Assembly (NCBI GenBank): GCA_038146805.1
Contig: JAYQSH010000011.1
Coordinates: 158,210 to 222,209 of the forward strand
Length of the DNA stretch: 64,000 nucleotides
DNA from: CAIYXB01 sp038146805
Lineage (GTDB): Bacteria > Cyanobacteriota > Vampirovibrionia > LMEP-6097
Direction: 5' to 3'
A program made the translations under genes and the position numbers. This document shows, in pieces, positions 1-9,167 of the stretch (its first letter is position 1; every line of letters begins with the position of its first letter). The notes below the pieces were generated by a model, which was given only the letters and a program-made list of their open reading frames with translations, ran no database searches and was not told the DNA's origin.

Positions 1-415
1 AATCAAAGCACCCTTTTTTGACAAAACAACCTTGATCATTTAGATAGCGATTGACGATTTTGAACAGTTCTTCTTGTTTGTTGTTTTGTGTTAACCAAGC
101 TCTAAATTTACAGAGACTTGTTTCATCAGGGGACGTTTCGTCTACGCCTAGCTGCATAAATTTACGAAATGAAAGACGATCATTAATTTGTTCTTCAGTA
201 TCATAATCACTCAAGCCATAGAAATCTTTCAGTAAAGACATACGAAACATAGTTTCAGGTCTGTAGCCTTTTCTGCCAAGATCGGAGTCCTTCCATTTCT
301 TTAAAACCTTATTAATTCGGTACCAAGGTATAACTTTGTCTATTTCTTCAAGGAATTTAGCGGCTTTTGTTGGGTTTTTGCCTGTATTTACTATGTCTAA
401 GAAGGTGCTTTGCAT
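1..415 (-). CDS. IS5-family transposase, N-terminal part (cut by window edge)
   Basis: Reading leftwards from an ATG at 415, the frame is open to the window edge and gives about 138 residues. It has the IS5-type N-terminal domain (DUF772): a segment with GRKGYRPETMFRMSLL, then YGLSDYDTEEQINDRLSFR, then the SPDETSLCKFR motif and a VNRYLNDQG helix. These line up with the start of E. coli IS5 InsH-like transposases. The catalytic DDE core lies outside the window, so I cannot tell whether the copy is intact. A terminal inverted repeat should lie between 415 and 505, but I could not identify it without the other end. Confidence 0.85.
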   Translation of the reverse strand, partial: MQSTFLDIVNTGKNPTKAAKFLEEIDKVIPWYRINKVLKKWKDSDLGRKGYRPETMFRMSLLKDFYGLSDYDTEEQINDRLSFRKFMQLGVDETSPDETSLCKFRAWLTQNNKQEELFKIVNRYLNDQGCFVKKGCFD

Positions 416-504
416 GTACTGATTTTAACATCAAACTCAATCATAGACTAGCTTTAAAGAGGAATTTATACGAAATTATTTTTCAGTGCATCCTTACGCA
501 GATA

Positions 505-3330
505 ATGAAAATTTCTACTGCAGAAGAACTAGCAGCAATAACAATTGGTCTAGCTGAAACACAAGCCATAGGTATTAGCCCAGAGGATCCAGCATATATA
601 GATTCCTTATTAAGTAATATTGCCAATTCAGGACTTGCAATGGCAAGAACTCACGTTCAAGAAAGAAACAGATTAAGAGCAGAAGCTGCTCAACCAAGAC
701 CTGGTGACTCTGAAACTAGGCTCGATTTTACTCAAATGGAACAAGAGTTAAGCAATTTAGATTCAAATCAACCTATCACTACAGAGCAAGCACAAAGAAT
801 TAGAGAACAAATCGAGTCAATGGATACTACCTCTTTAAATGATGATCAAAGAAATCAATTAAAATCCTTGTTAAAAGAACTTGATACTAGTAGTTTAACA
901 ATTAGCTCAAGAGCTGAATTAGCTTATGCTGAAGGGAAACTTGTAGGCTATGCAGATCAAGTTTTAAGGCAGTATGTTGATAGAGAGATCACAAAAAAAT
1001 TCAGAGAATCTGGCGATAATCCACAAGTTGTTCAAGATCATGTTAATGACTTACAAACTAAAATTAAAACTCAAGTTGAAGAAGTACAGAAACTACAACA
1101 ACAAGGGGCTTCTGATCAAGTACTAGCTGAAGCATTAGGAAAACTACATAGATTAAATCTAGAACAATCAGCGATCATTGAAAGTGAAGCTATAGGAAGA
1201 TATGCAAAATTAAATGAAAATGCAGTAAATTTAGATACATATCAAACAGCAAGAGTATATGAAAACTTAACTAACTTAAGCGGTAATGCAAGACTAGAAG
1301 CAGAAGGATTCATTAGTGATTTATCACTTAGTGCTGAAGATATTCAAACAAGGGAAAATACAATTGGTGAAATAGACTTCATTTGTAATGAGATTTTAGA
1401 GGGAAGATTACAACATTCAGATGATCTGGATCAAAAGATTAAAGGGTTTGTTGATTCACTAGATCCTAATCATTTAAATCCAGCTAAAAAAGCGCAAGTT
1501 GATTCACTGGTCGCTATTATAAATAGTCAACTCGTGAGACAAAATAGTGCAAGCGAGAGACGAAACACTCCAACAAATACTGAAGTTGACACAAGCCAAG
1601 ATACTGAAGCACGAACTGTATTAGAAGTTGATAGAAAGACTGGTGAAAGGGTAGCAACCCTAAGCTATGATTCCGAAGCAAGCAAAAACAATCAAAGAAT
1701 AAGCACAGAAGAAAACCTACACGCAAGAGAAAATATTATCGATCCAGGCACAATTGATCCTGAGACAGGTAAAGCTCCAATGGATCTAGCTGAATATCAA
1801 GCTAGACGAGCTTTACGAGAAGCTGTTGCTCAGCAAGCTGCTGACGCCAAAGTAGCAAGTGAAAAAGGAGGAAGCGTTTCAGAAGCCAAAACCAGCCATT
1901 CACAAAAAATAAAAGATATAAATGCTGCCATAAAAAATGGTGATTTTGATCGTGCCATCAGCCTCGCCCAAGAAGCTCAATACATAGATGATCAATACCT
2001 TGGTCAATATAAAGCAGATTACGACTATAATACTAATCCTGATAATCCTACTTTAAGGCAGACAAGTTTTAGTGCTGTTGATGTCGATGAATACAATCAA
2101 CTTGCTGCTAATTTAACAACAAGAGAGCAAATCGCTGATTTAAAAACAATGATAGACGATGACGTTAATTTAACAGAAGCAGAAAGGGTTGATCTTGCAA
2201 ATACCATAGTTAGAACAGAACAAAGAATCATTCGAGATGAAGAAAATCAAAGAATCTTAAGGATGGGCCTTGATTCTACGTTAGAGAGATTAGCTAAAAA
2301 CGCCACCACCAACCCACAACATTTAGAATTAAGAAGAATACTTCTAGATGAATCTACATCTGGTGAAGACTCTATATTAAAAACTGCTCTTTTAAGTACT
2401 GATACAAGAATAAGAGAATTTGCCTATGATGCTATTGGATTTGATCCTATAAATAGAGCAGCAGCAACTAAGCTTTTAAAAGATGGACATACAAAAACAA
2501 TTCAAGTCTTAAATTTGACAGATGAATTAAATAAACTTCCATCCAGAATAGGAATAAAGCCACTAGACTTCAGGGCATCAGCTAGAATTCATGAACAACT
2601 TTCATACCTTGGCATAATTCCGAATTCTAGTAATATGGAATTAATTAAAGCGTTTATTGGCGAGCAATACCCGGAAGCAAGTGTTATTACTGCTATTGAA
2701 AGCAAAATAAGAGCGAGAAACCCTAATTGGAGTGATATCCAAGGCCCTATTCATGAAATGAGAGCTTATATTGCACTTGAAAGAATGGTTGCAAATGGTA
2801 TTATCAAATCTTTTGTCGTAGCTGAAAATGTTGTTAATAAGTATAAACAACCAAAAGGTATGACTAAAAATCCTAAACAGTACATAGGTATTGACGCATT
2901 AGGAATCGATGTACTTATCGTAATGAATAATGGTAATATAGTACCTTGTCAAATTAAATCTAGCGATACAGGAATTAATCACAATTATTCTGATAGACCC
3001 ACTTACATAACTACAAGAGGTGATAAAATAAATATTAATAGAAGGTGGAATAATCCTTTCGACGCAACGAATAAAAGTTTAACTGAAATGGCACAAGCAC
3101 TTTTATATCCTAGTAAAAATAATAGATCTGTTAGATTCCCCCCCGAGCCAACAACAGGAAATTATTCAATCGATGATCAAGTTGTAATTGATTGTAATGC
3201 TTTTGGAGAACTGAAACATGAAACCGGAGACAAAATTGAATCTTTGAATAACGAAACTCAGATGGAGATTTTAGAAGATGCAATAATACTTGATTCTGTA
3301 GTATATGGCACGGAAAATGATTCTTGGTAG
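505..3330 (+). CDS. Large helical protein with C-terminal PD-(D/E)XK nuclease-like domain
   Basis: The frame is open from 367, but the first 46 codons overlap the transposase 5' end. ATG at 505 is the likely start, giving 941 residues. Residues 1 to about 700 are polar, Glu/Gln/Lys-rich and predicted helical or coiled coil, with no signal peptide or membrane segment. The C-terminal part carries a PD-(D/E)XK-like set: Glu751 in a helix (HEMRAYIALE), Asp802 in a hydrophobic strand (GIDVLIV) and Gln816-Ile-Lys818 in the next strand (PCQIKSS). That spacing is typical of restriction-endonuclease-fold enzymes. Its role is unknown; a toxin/effector or a DNA-processing enzyme are both possible. The nuclease call rests on motif pattern only. 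Confidence 0.7.
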   Translation: MKISTAEELAAITIGLAETQAIGISPEDPAYIDSLLSNIANSGLAMARTHVQERNRLRAEAAQPRPGDSETRLDFTQMEQELSNLDSNQPITTEQAQRIREQIESMDTTSLNDDQRNQLKSLLKELDTSSLTISSRAELAYAEGKLVGYADQVLRQYVDREITKKFRESGDNPQVVQDHVNDLQTKIKTQVEEVQKLQQQGASDQVLAEALGKLHRLNLEQSAIIESEAIGRYAKLNENAVNLDTYQTARVYENLTNLSGNARLEAEGFISDLSLSAEDIQTRENTIGEIDFICNEILEGRLQHSDDLDQKIKGFVDSLDPNHLNPAKKAQVDSLVAIINSQLVRQNSASERRNTPTNTEVDTSQDTEARTVLEVDRKTGERVATLSYDSEASKNNQRISTEENLHARENIIDPGTIDPETGKAPMDLAEYQARRALREAVAQQAADAKVASEKGGSVSEAKTSHSQKIKDINAAIKNGDFDRAISLAQEAQYIDDQYLGQYKADYDYNTNPDNPTLRQTSFSAVDVDEYNQLAANLTTREQIADLKTMIDDDVNLTEAERVDLANTIVRTEQRIIRDEENQRILRMGLDSTLERLAKNATTNPQHLELRRILLDESTSGEDSILKTALLSTDTRIREFAYDAIGFDPINRAAATKLLKDGHTKTIQVLNLTDELNKLPSRIGIKPLDFRASARIHEQLSYLGIIPNSSNMELIKAFIGEQYPEASVITAIESKIRARNPNWSDIQGPIHEMRAYIALERMVANGIIKSFVVAENVVNKYKQPKGMTKNPKQYIGIDALGIDVLIVMNNGNIVPCQIKSSDTGINHNYSDRPTYITTRGDKININRRWNNPFDATNKSLTEMAQALLYPSKNNRSVRFPPEPTTGNYSIDDQVVIDCNAFGELKHETGDKIESLNNETQMEILEDAIILDSVVYGTENDSW

Positions 3331-3411
3331 ACCAAGAAAAGACTAGGCTACAAAACACCTTTTGAGGTCTTTGAGGAAGAAATCAAGCAAAGTTGCATTT
3401 GCTCCTAGAAT

Positions 3412-3861
3412 CTATCTACTAAAAACTGGTTCAAGATAGTGATATTCACCTGAAGTAGTTATAAATTCTTTGAGACCTTGATGTTCATTATCTGAAACGA
3501 GCAAAGATCCATTTGTCGCTAATAAAATAATCTTACCTTCTTCATTAATTTGAATACGCCCATCACCAAATATAGTTAGTTTATTAGGATCATGAAAAAG
3601 AAATTTTTTCTCTGCATCTTCACCAGAAGCAAGTAACTTTAAACTTGGATATTTTCTAGAGTCTTTAAGGTCAGCATAATCAAATAAAATCATATGCTCA
3701 TGTTCCTGCTCATCCTCTCTTACAATAAAAGGATACTCACAACCTTGATGCTTGATTTTTATTGCAGCTAAAGAGCCCCTTTCGTTATAAAAATAATCTA
3801 CAGAAAGCTCTAATCCACAGTTTTTAAAACATTTTGGCTTCTGATCTTTATCAAACTCCAT
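3412..3861 (-). CDS. Hypothetical protein (149 aa)
   Basis: ATG start at 3861, 29 bp after the stop of the upstream gene on the same strand (3891-4820), so the two probably form an operon. The product is acidic and mixed alpha/beta, with a Cys pair near the N-terminus (KCFKNCG), no signal peptide and no membrane segment. The second half alternates short hydrophobic strands with Gly/Asn/Asp turns (IFGDGRIQINEEGKIILLATNG), which suggests a small beta domain. I do not recognise the family. It is convergent with the nuclease-like gene, so an immunity role is possible on position alone, but nothing in the sequence supports it. Confidence 0.6.
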   Translation of the reverse strand: MEFDKDQKPKCFKNCGLELSVDYFYNERGSLAAIKIKHQGCEYPFIVREDEQEHEHMILFDYADLKDSRKYPSLKLLASGEDAEKKFLFHDPNKLTIFGDGRIQINEEGKIILLATNGSLLVSDNEHQGLKEFITTSGEYHYLEPVFSR

Positions 3862-3890
3862 AGTTGAACCACTTATTTCACATCGACTTA

Positions 3891-4820
3891 TTAAATTTTG
3901 ATTTTTTGCAATACTGTAGAATCAGAAATTAAGTAGCCACTTGAATCCCAAGCTGGAAACTTCTTATCACCAGTATAATTTTCTATTTTTCTTATTAATG
4001 ATTTTTCAATAGGAGTGGGAAATATCTTTAATCCAACTTTATAATCTTCAATGACTGGTTTTTTGATCGGTCCAGATTCTGGGAAATATAAATTTAGAAC
4101 ATCAATAGCAGCATGTTTATAATAAGAGTCGTATTGATTAAACATGAAAACTTCTGTAAGTTGATCTGAGAAATCAGCAATCTTAGGTTTCAAACTTGAA
4201 ACTACCTTTAAAAACTCTAAATCTGATATTTCTAAATCTTTTTGAGGATCTTGATACTCAGCTTCTATAAATTCTTTGAGCCATAAAAACCTATTTGGAT
4301 ATGCCTCATCAAATAAAAACGGTCTTATATACTCAGATGTGTATGAATCTCGAATAAAAGCTAGAATTGCTTCTCTTGATTTTTTATTTTCTAAATTTGG
4401 ATCAAGAGTAATTAAAGTTTCTAATGCATGTTCTTTAGTTGATAAGTCAATATCTTCATTCAAAATTTTTGCAACATCAGCTAATGCTTCTTTATCTCTA
4501 AATTGAGCAATTAGTCTTAAAACATGATTTAGTAACTCCACATCATCTTTATTTGAGTCAATATCTTTTAATACCTTTCTCAATTTTGCTTTTGTCGTCT
4601 CAATATCTTTTTTTACTTTATCATCTTCCGCAAACAATGCTGATAGATCTTGCTTTGTTGCACTGCTAGTTTTAGAACTAGGAATAGAAGTGAAAACGTT
4701 TATAATTTTTTCCAACCAAGACAGCCATTTGTGTTGCTTCAAATTTTTTTTTTCAGCACTGCTTTTAGTATTAGTAAAAACACCAAATTGATTTTTAAAT
4801 AATTTAAAAAGACTACTCAT
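3891..4820 (-). CDS. Hypothetical alpha-helical repeat-like protein (309 aa)
   Basis: The frame is open from 4868, but the ATG at 4820 (MSSLFKLFKNQFG) looks the better start: it follows an AT-rich, -10-like stretch on the minus strand at about 4823-4835. The product is soluble and helical, with paired amphipathic helices in the middle third (DVELLNHVLRLIAQFRDKEA, then KEHALETLITLDP) that resemble HEAT-type solenoids. No catalytic motif is visible. It lies upstream of, and probably with, the 149-residue gene. Function unknown. Confidence 0.55.
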   Translation of the reverse strand: MSSLFKLFKNQFGVFTNTKSSAEKKNLKQHKWLSWLEKIINVFTSIPSSKTSSATKQDLSALFAEDDKVKKDIETTKAKLRKVLKDIDSNKDDVELLNHVLRLIAQFRDKEALADVAKILNEDIDLSTKEHALETLITLDPNLENKKSREAILAFIRDSYTSEYIRPFLFDEAYPNRFLWLKEFIEAEYQDPQKDLEISDLEFLKVVSSLKPKIADFSDQLTEVFMFNQYDSYYKHAAIDVLNLYFPESGPIKKPVIEDYKVGLKIFPTPIEKSLIRKIENYTGDKKFPAWDSSGYLISDSTVLQKIKI

Positions 4821-4986
4821 ACAAGATATATAATAACACGCTCTAGATAAGAAAATAGGTGTTATCAACCAAATTTTGTGAATTTTTATTTAATTTAACA
4901 GAATTTACAATAAATTCTTCAGGTCTCATCTACAAGCTTATTGTTATCAGTAAACTAATTAGTTCAATTCACTATAATCAGTACCT

Positions 4987-5022
4987 TCACAACACTGCGG
5001 ACCGTGTTCATTTTGTCTCATG
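4987..5022 (+). repeat. 33-bp GAGACA-type palindrome-ended repeat, copy 1
   Basis: Contains the core CACTGCGGACCGTGTTC followed by ATTTTGTCTCA, matching the copies near 13597 (opposite strand) and 22047/22080. The left end is degenerate here (CAACACTG instead of GAGACACTG). It sits in the 351-bp non-coding stretch 4821-5171, where I see nothing else except AT-rich sequence and a small GC cluster near 5145. Confidence 0.75.
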
Positions 5023-5171
5023 GTTCAGTAAATGAACTTAGTCAATAAAAACCACATTTAAAAGAATAAATACAAGCTTTTTTTAAAAACTCCCATAATT
5101 TATAAGTATCAAAGAAACCATTATATTCACTTAAAAACCGCTATCCATAGACGGTGTTCAAAGTAAGGCTA

Positions 5172-7277
5172 TTAACGACGCCAACGCATTCTATTGCCGG
5201 GCTTAAAAATTCTTCTTGAGCTTGAACATGAACTAGAAAATCTTGAAGAACATGGTTGTTGATATGCTCTTTGGCGTAATGCATAATTATCAACAGCTTT
5301 TGCTATAGTTTTTTCACGGTCTTGCTCAGCCACAGCTTGCTTAGCTATATCAACATTGTTTTCTGGTGCCTGTGCTTCTTTAAATTTGTTTATTTGTGCT
5401 GAAAAATCTTCACCTGCAAGTTTAAAATCTTTATCTAAATATGACCAACCGGTTTGGGAATTATCATTTTTAACTGCATAGCGCACTTTCCCTTGTGAAT
5501 CTGTTCTTTCATAAAACTCTTTTTTTGTACTCGCATCACTAAACATTGTATAGTTAGCTCCATCTTGACCTTCTACATCTTTTTTCAAATCTACAATATC
5601 AATTCTTTCTTTGGCAATATGGTCTTTGATTTGCGCTAAAGACTGCAAATTCGTCATATCATCTATTCTTAAAGAATCACTATCTGTCACTTGAGCGACT
5701 GAACTTCTTTGTAAAGTCTGCGCTAACAAATTAACAATTGCTTGAGTCTCTGGAGAATCTAAAGCTTCACTCACCTGTTTTTCAACTTCATGCTCTACAG
5801 CACTACGCATTTGAGAATTTGCCTGTGCTTTTGAAGCTTCATATCCTTTATTCATTTTATTTGTAACTTCTCTACCTACACGACCACTTCCTCTATAACC
5901 GGGTCTCCAACTACTAGCCGCACTTATTGCCGCGGATTTGAACAATGCTTTAAAACCTCTTAAGTTATTGATTTGACATCTGGCTTGTCTGCGCACTTCT
6001 TCCTGATGTTGAATTTCTTTTTTACTATTAGCTTCTTGATTTGCATTTTTTTCAGCAGTACTTTGAGGATCTTCTAAGATATTTTTTGCAATATCTTTTG
6101 AAATTCTCACAGCATCACTTGCATCAAGTTCACCATTTTCACCAACTATTGTATTTTCACCTGCACTAAGATCTGCTTTTAATTGAGCAATGTTTAGATC
6201 TATGCCAGCATCTTCTGCAAAAAAATCTAGCGCATCAACTAATGTATCAGCTATTAGAGTTTGAGCTTTTGCTGTGTCTTCTTTTGCTAATGTTAATTGC
6301 AAATCATCACGCATTAAGTCTTTTGCTGGATATTCAGAATCTAAAAATGCTTGGGCAAAATTTATTAAAGAAGCAAAATCATCACTAGTTAAATTATCTA
6401 CTTTAGATTGTATAAAACCATTTAATTTATTATCAAAATTTGAAGCAAAACCATCTTTATTAAAAGTATTGGCAACCAAAGAGCCCACAAGTTCTTTTTG
6501 AGAAGCAATTAATTTCTCTTTGTCTGCATCAGAATTTCTTGATTCTTGATATTGAGTCATTGCTTTTAGCAAAACACTCGCAGATTGTTTTTGTTGTGCT
6601 TCAGCAGATAAATCTTTGTTTTGTTGAATTTGATTCAAAGAATTTATAGTGTCCACAAAGATTTTTTTATCCGCTTCTGTCTCACTTGGAAAAGCTTGAA
6701 TTGTATCAACCAAAGCTTTAAGTTCTAAATCAGACATTTTAGGATTTGCATCTCTAAAACTAGCTAGTAAAATTTCTTTTTGTTTTTCTGTACCAAGGGC
6801 TTGAGTATTTGTTTTAAGTGCATGTACAAAATGCCCTTGTCTTATTTCTTTGGGCTTATCACTTAGAGCAAAAATATCATTTAAAGATTTTTCAATCATT
6901 TGTTCGTCATTAGGCAAATGAGCAATATAACTTGAAATTGTAGCAATACTTTGTTTTTTTTCGACATCAGATAAAGTAGTATCTGCATTAATTGCAACTT
7001 GTATCTTGTTTTTTATATTATTTTTTTGATCTTGCAAAGAAAGAGCTTGTTTTTTATCAGCAAGACTTTTCTGTAAAACAGCTGACGTAAGTAAAGTTTT
7101 TGCACCTTTAAAAAAAGTTTTTTTCAAATTCGCAAAGGCAAAAAGACTTGGCTCTTTTGGCTTTGTATCAGCTTGAGTTTCTAAGTTGTTTTGAGAATCT
7201 GTTTTAGTTTCATCAACAATAGGATCTTGTTTTTTTGATTGCTGAGGGCTTTCAGGTATTTGTGTTATCGGGTCCAT
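5172..7277 (-). CDS. Large soluble helical protein of unknown function (701 aa)
   Basis: ATG start at 7277. The first 40 residues are polar and disordered-looking (Pro/Gln/Asp/Lys), with no signal peptide. Most of the rest is Ala/Gln/Lys/Asp-rich and predicted helical, with many coiled-coil-like stretches. Around residues 435-480 there is a small Gly/Arg/Trp-containing segment (SSWRPGYRGSGRVGRE), and the extreme C-terminus is Ser/Cys/Arg-rich (SSRFSSSCSSSRR, then RMRWRR), unlike the remainder. In composition it resembles the 941-residue protein at 505-3330, but I see no shared motif. Structural or secreted-effector roles are both open; I recognise no family. Confidence 0.65.
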   Translation of the reverse strand: MDPITQIPESPQQSKKQDPIVDETKTDSQNNLETQADTKPKEPSLFAFANLKKTFFKGAKTLLTSAVLQKSLADKKQALSLQDQKNNIKNKIQVAINADTTLSDVEKKQSIATISSYIAHLPNDEQMIEKSLNDIFALSDKPKEIRQGHFVHALKTNTQALGTEKQKEILLASFRDANPKMSDLELKALVDTIQAFPSETEADKKIFVDTINSLNQIQQNKDLSAEAQQKQSASVLLKAMTQYQESRNSDADKEKLIASQKELVGSLVANTFNKDGFASNFDNKLNGFIQSKVDNLTSDDFASLINFAQAFLDSEYPAKDLMRDDLQLTLAKEDTAKAQTLIADTLVDALDFFAEDAGIDLNIAQLKADLSAGENTIVGENGELDASDAVRISKDIAKNILEDPQSTAEKNANQEANSKKEIQHQEEVRRQARCQINNLRGFKALFKSAAISAASSWRPGYRGSGRVGREVTNKMNKGYEASKAQANSQMRSAVEHEVEKQVSEALDSPETQAIVNLLAQTLQRSSVAQVTDSDSLRIDDMTNLQSLAQIKDHIAKERIDIVDLKKDVEGQDGANYTMFSDASTKKEFYERTDSQGKVRYAVKNDNSQTGWSYLDKDFKLAGEDFSAQINKFKEAQAPENNVDIAKQAVAEQDREKTIAKAVDNYALRQRAYQQPCSSRFSSSCSSSRRIFKPGNRMRWRR

Positions 7278-7357
7278 GGATTATGCCTTAAATAACCCAG
7301 TAAAATACTTATAACAAATTTCTTTTAAGAGTTGGTTAAGGATTTTGGCACAGCAAG

Positions 7358-9130
7358 CTAAATATCTTTATAACTCAAAACTTCAGCGCGAGCACCAAAA
7401 TGTGTCACTGCTCCCAAATGAGCAGAACTCACTAGTTGAGAATATTTCCATAAAGTACCACTTTGATATTGGTTTTCTTTGATTTGCAAATCTAAAATTC
7501 TTTTTGCCATTTCATCTTCACTTAAATCAATATCCAGACTACCATTTACTGCGTCAATAATAATTTGATCTCCATCTTGAACTAGCGCAATTGCACCTTT
7601 ATCATAAGCCTCAGGTGAAACATGCCCAATACAAAATCCACGAGTACCACCCGAAAACCTACCATCAGTAATTAAAGCAACTTTTTCTCCCATACCTTGA
7701 CCATAAATAGCCGCAGTTGTTGCCAACATTTCACGCATTCCCGGACCACCCTTAGGACCTTCATAACGAATCACCAATACATCACCTTCTTTATAATCAC
7801 GGGCTTCAACAGCCTTAAAGGCTTCTTCTTCACTATCAAAAACACGTGCAGGACCTTTATGATAAAGATTTTTCATACCAGCAACTTTTACAATAGCTCC
7901 ATTAGGTGCAAGATTACCTTTTAAAGTGACCACACCACCAGAGTCACGAATTGGTTTTGCAACAGAAAAAATTATATCCTGTTCCTGTTGCCATAAGGCT
8001 TCTACTTTATCAGCATATTCATCTGCGTTTTCACCAATTGTTTTTCCATTAACTGTTATACAATCTCTATGCATGTGACCAGAGTCACATAAAATTTTAA
8101 TTACAGTTTGAATACCACCATACTCATACAAATCTTTTGCCACGTATTTTCCACCGGGTTTCAAATTCACAATATAAGGTGTCTTTTTGAAAATTTCTCC
8201 AACAGCTTGCATATCAAAATCAATACCAGCTTCATTAGCAATAGCAGGTAAATGCAAAGCCGCATTAGTTGAACCACCAGTCGCAGCAACAATCGCAGCT
8301 GCATTTTCAAGCGCTTTTCTGGTAACAATTTCTCTTGGTAAAATATTTTTTGCTAAAGTATTCATGATCTCAAAACCACTTTTAGCAGCATAGCTATCAC
8401 GCTCTTCATAAGGAGCAGGTGGCGCAGAAGATCCCGGCAAAGCAAGTCCAATCGCCTCAGATACACAAGCCATGGTATTTGCAGTATATTGTCCACCACA
8501 AGCACCAGCCGACGGACAAGCTACATCTTTCAATGCATCTAATTCTTCTCTCGACATTTCACCAGCATCAAACTTACCAACACCTTCAAAAACATCAACA
8601 ATAGTTACATCTTGTCCTTTATGTTTGCCTGGCAAAATACTACCACCATACATAAAAATACTTGGAATATTTAAACGCACCATTGCCATCATCATTCCGG
8701 GCAAAGACTTGTCACAGCCAGCAATACCCAACAAAGCATCGTAGCAATGTCCACGTACAGAAAGCTCAACAGAATCTGCGATAACTTCACGAGAAACCAA
8801 CGAAGATTTCATACCTTGGTGCCCCATGGCAATTCCATCTGTCACAGTAATTGTATGAATACCAAAAGGTAAACCACCATTTTCTTTAACAGCTTTTTTG
8901 GCAACAATTGCTTGTTTTGGCAAATCAATATTACAAGGTGCACTCTCGTTACCACAATCAACTACACACACATAAGGTCTTGTTTCAGCAGCATCACCGA
9001 TACCTTCAGGAAAAGCATCTGTTTTTAAATTTTTGAGCATTGTCAATCTACCTTCGCAACCATGTACACGATTAATATATCTACTTGGAAGTTTATGGTC
9101 TAAAAAACGGGGGTCTAAGTCTTGTGGCAT
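7358..9130 (-). CDS. ilvD: Dihydroxy-acid dehydratase
   Basis: Converts 2,3-dihydroxy-isovalerate and -methylvalerate to the 2-keto acids in valine/isoleucine synthesis; an Fe-S enzyme of the cytoplasm. The 590-residue product covers the whole IlvD/Edd family. It has the metal-site segments DCGNESAPC, GCDKSLPGMMMAMVRLNIP and ACGGQYTANTMACVSEA, the DGIAMGHQGM loop, and the C-terminal DGRFSGGTRGFCIGHVSPEA. All three cluster-ligand cysteine positions expected for the family are present. It is transcribed from a TATAAT box ending 7 nt before the ATG, so the mRNA is probably leaderless. leuB lies elsewhere in the window (23089), so the branched-chain pathway is dispersed. Confidence 0.97.
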   Translation of the reverse strand: MPQDLDPRFLDHKLPSRYINRVHGCEGRLTMLKNLKTDAFPEGIGDAAETRPYVCVVDCGNESAPCNIDLPKQAIVAKKAVKENGGLPFGIHTITVTDGIAMGHQGMKSSLVSREVIADSVELSVRGHCYDALLGIAGCDKSLPGMMMAMVRLNIPSIFMYGGSILPGKHKGQDVTIVDVFEGVGKFDAGEMSREELDALKDVACPSAGACGGQYTANTMACVSEAIGLALPGSSAPPAPYEERDSYAAKSGFEIMNTLAKNILPREIVTRKALENAAAIVAATGGSTNAALHLPAIANEAGIDFDMQAVGEIFKKTPYIVNLKPGGKYVAKDLYEYGGIQTVIKILCDSGHMHRDCITVNGKTIGENADEYADKVEALWQQEQDIIFSVAKPIRDSGGVVTLKGNLAPNGAIVKVAGMKNLYHKGPARVFDSEEEAFKAVEARDYKEGDVLVIRYEGPKGGPGMREMLATTAAIYGQGMGEKVALITDGRFSGGTRGFCIGHVSPEAYDKGAIALVQDGDQIIIDAVNGSLDIDLSEDEMAKRILDLQIKENQYQSGTLWKYSQLVSSAHLGAVTHFGARAEVLSYKDI

Positions 9131-9137
9131 AACTATA

Positions 9138-9167
9138 ATTATAACGAGATCAAGACTTAATAAACAA
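9138..9167 (-). promoter_or_regulatory. ilvD promoter, leaderless type
   Basis: On the minus strand TTGTTT (9162-9167), 18-bp spacer, TATAAT (9138-9143), then 7 nt to the ilvD ATG. There is no room for a Shine-Dalgarno. Confidence 0.65.

Noticed and set aside
3412..4820. Immunity proteins for the PD-(D/E)XK protein
   Set aside because: They lie nearby but on the other strand, with no shared operon and no immunity-like fold that I can recognise.
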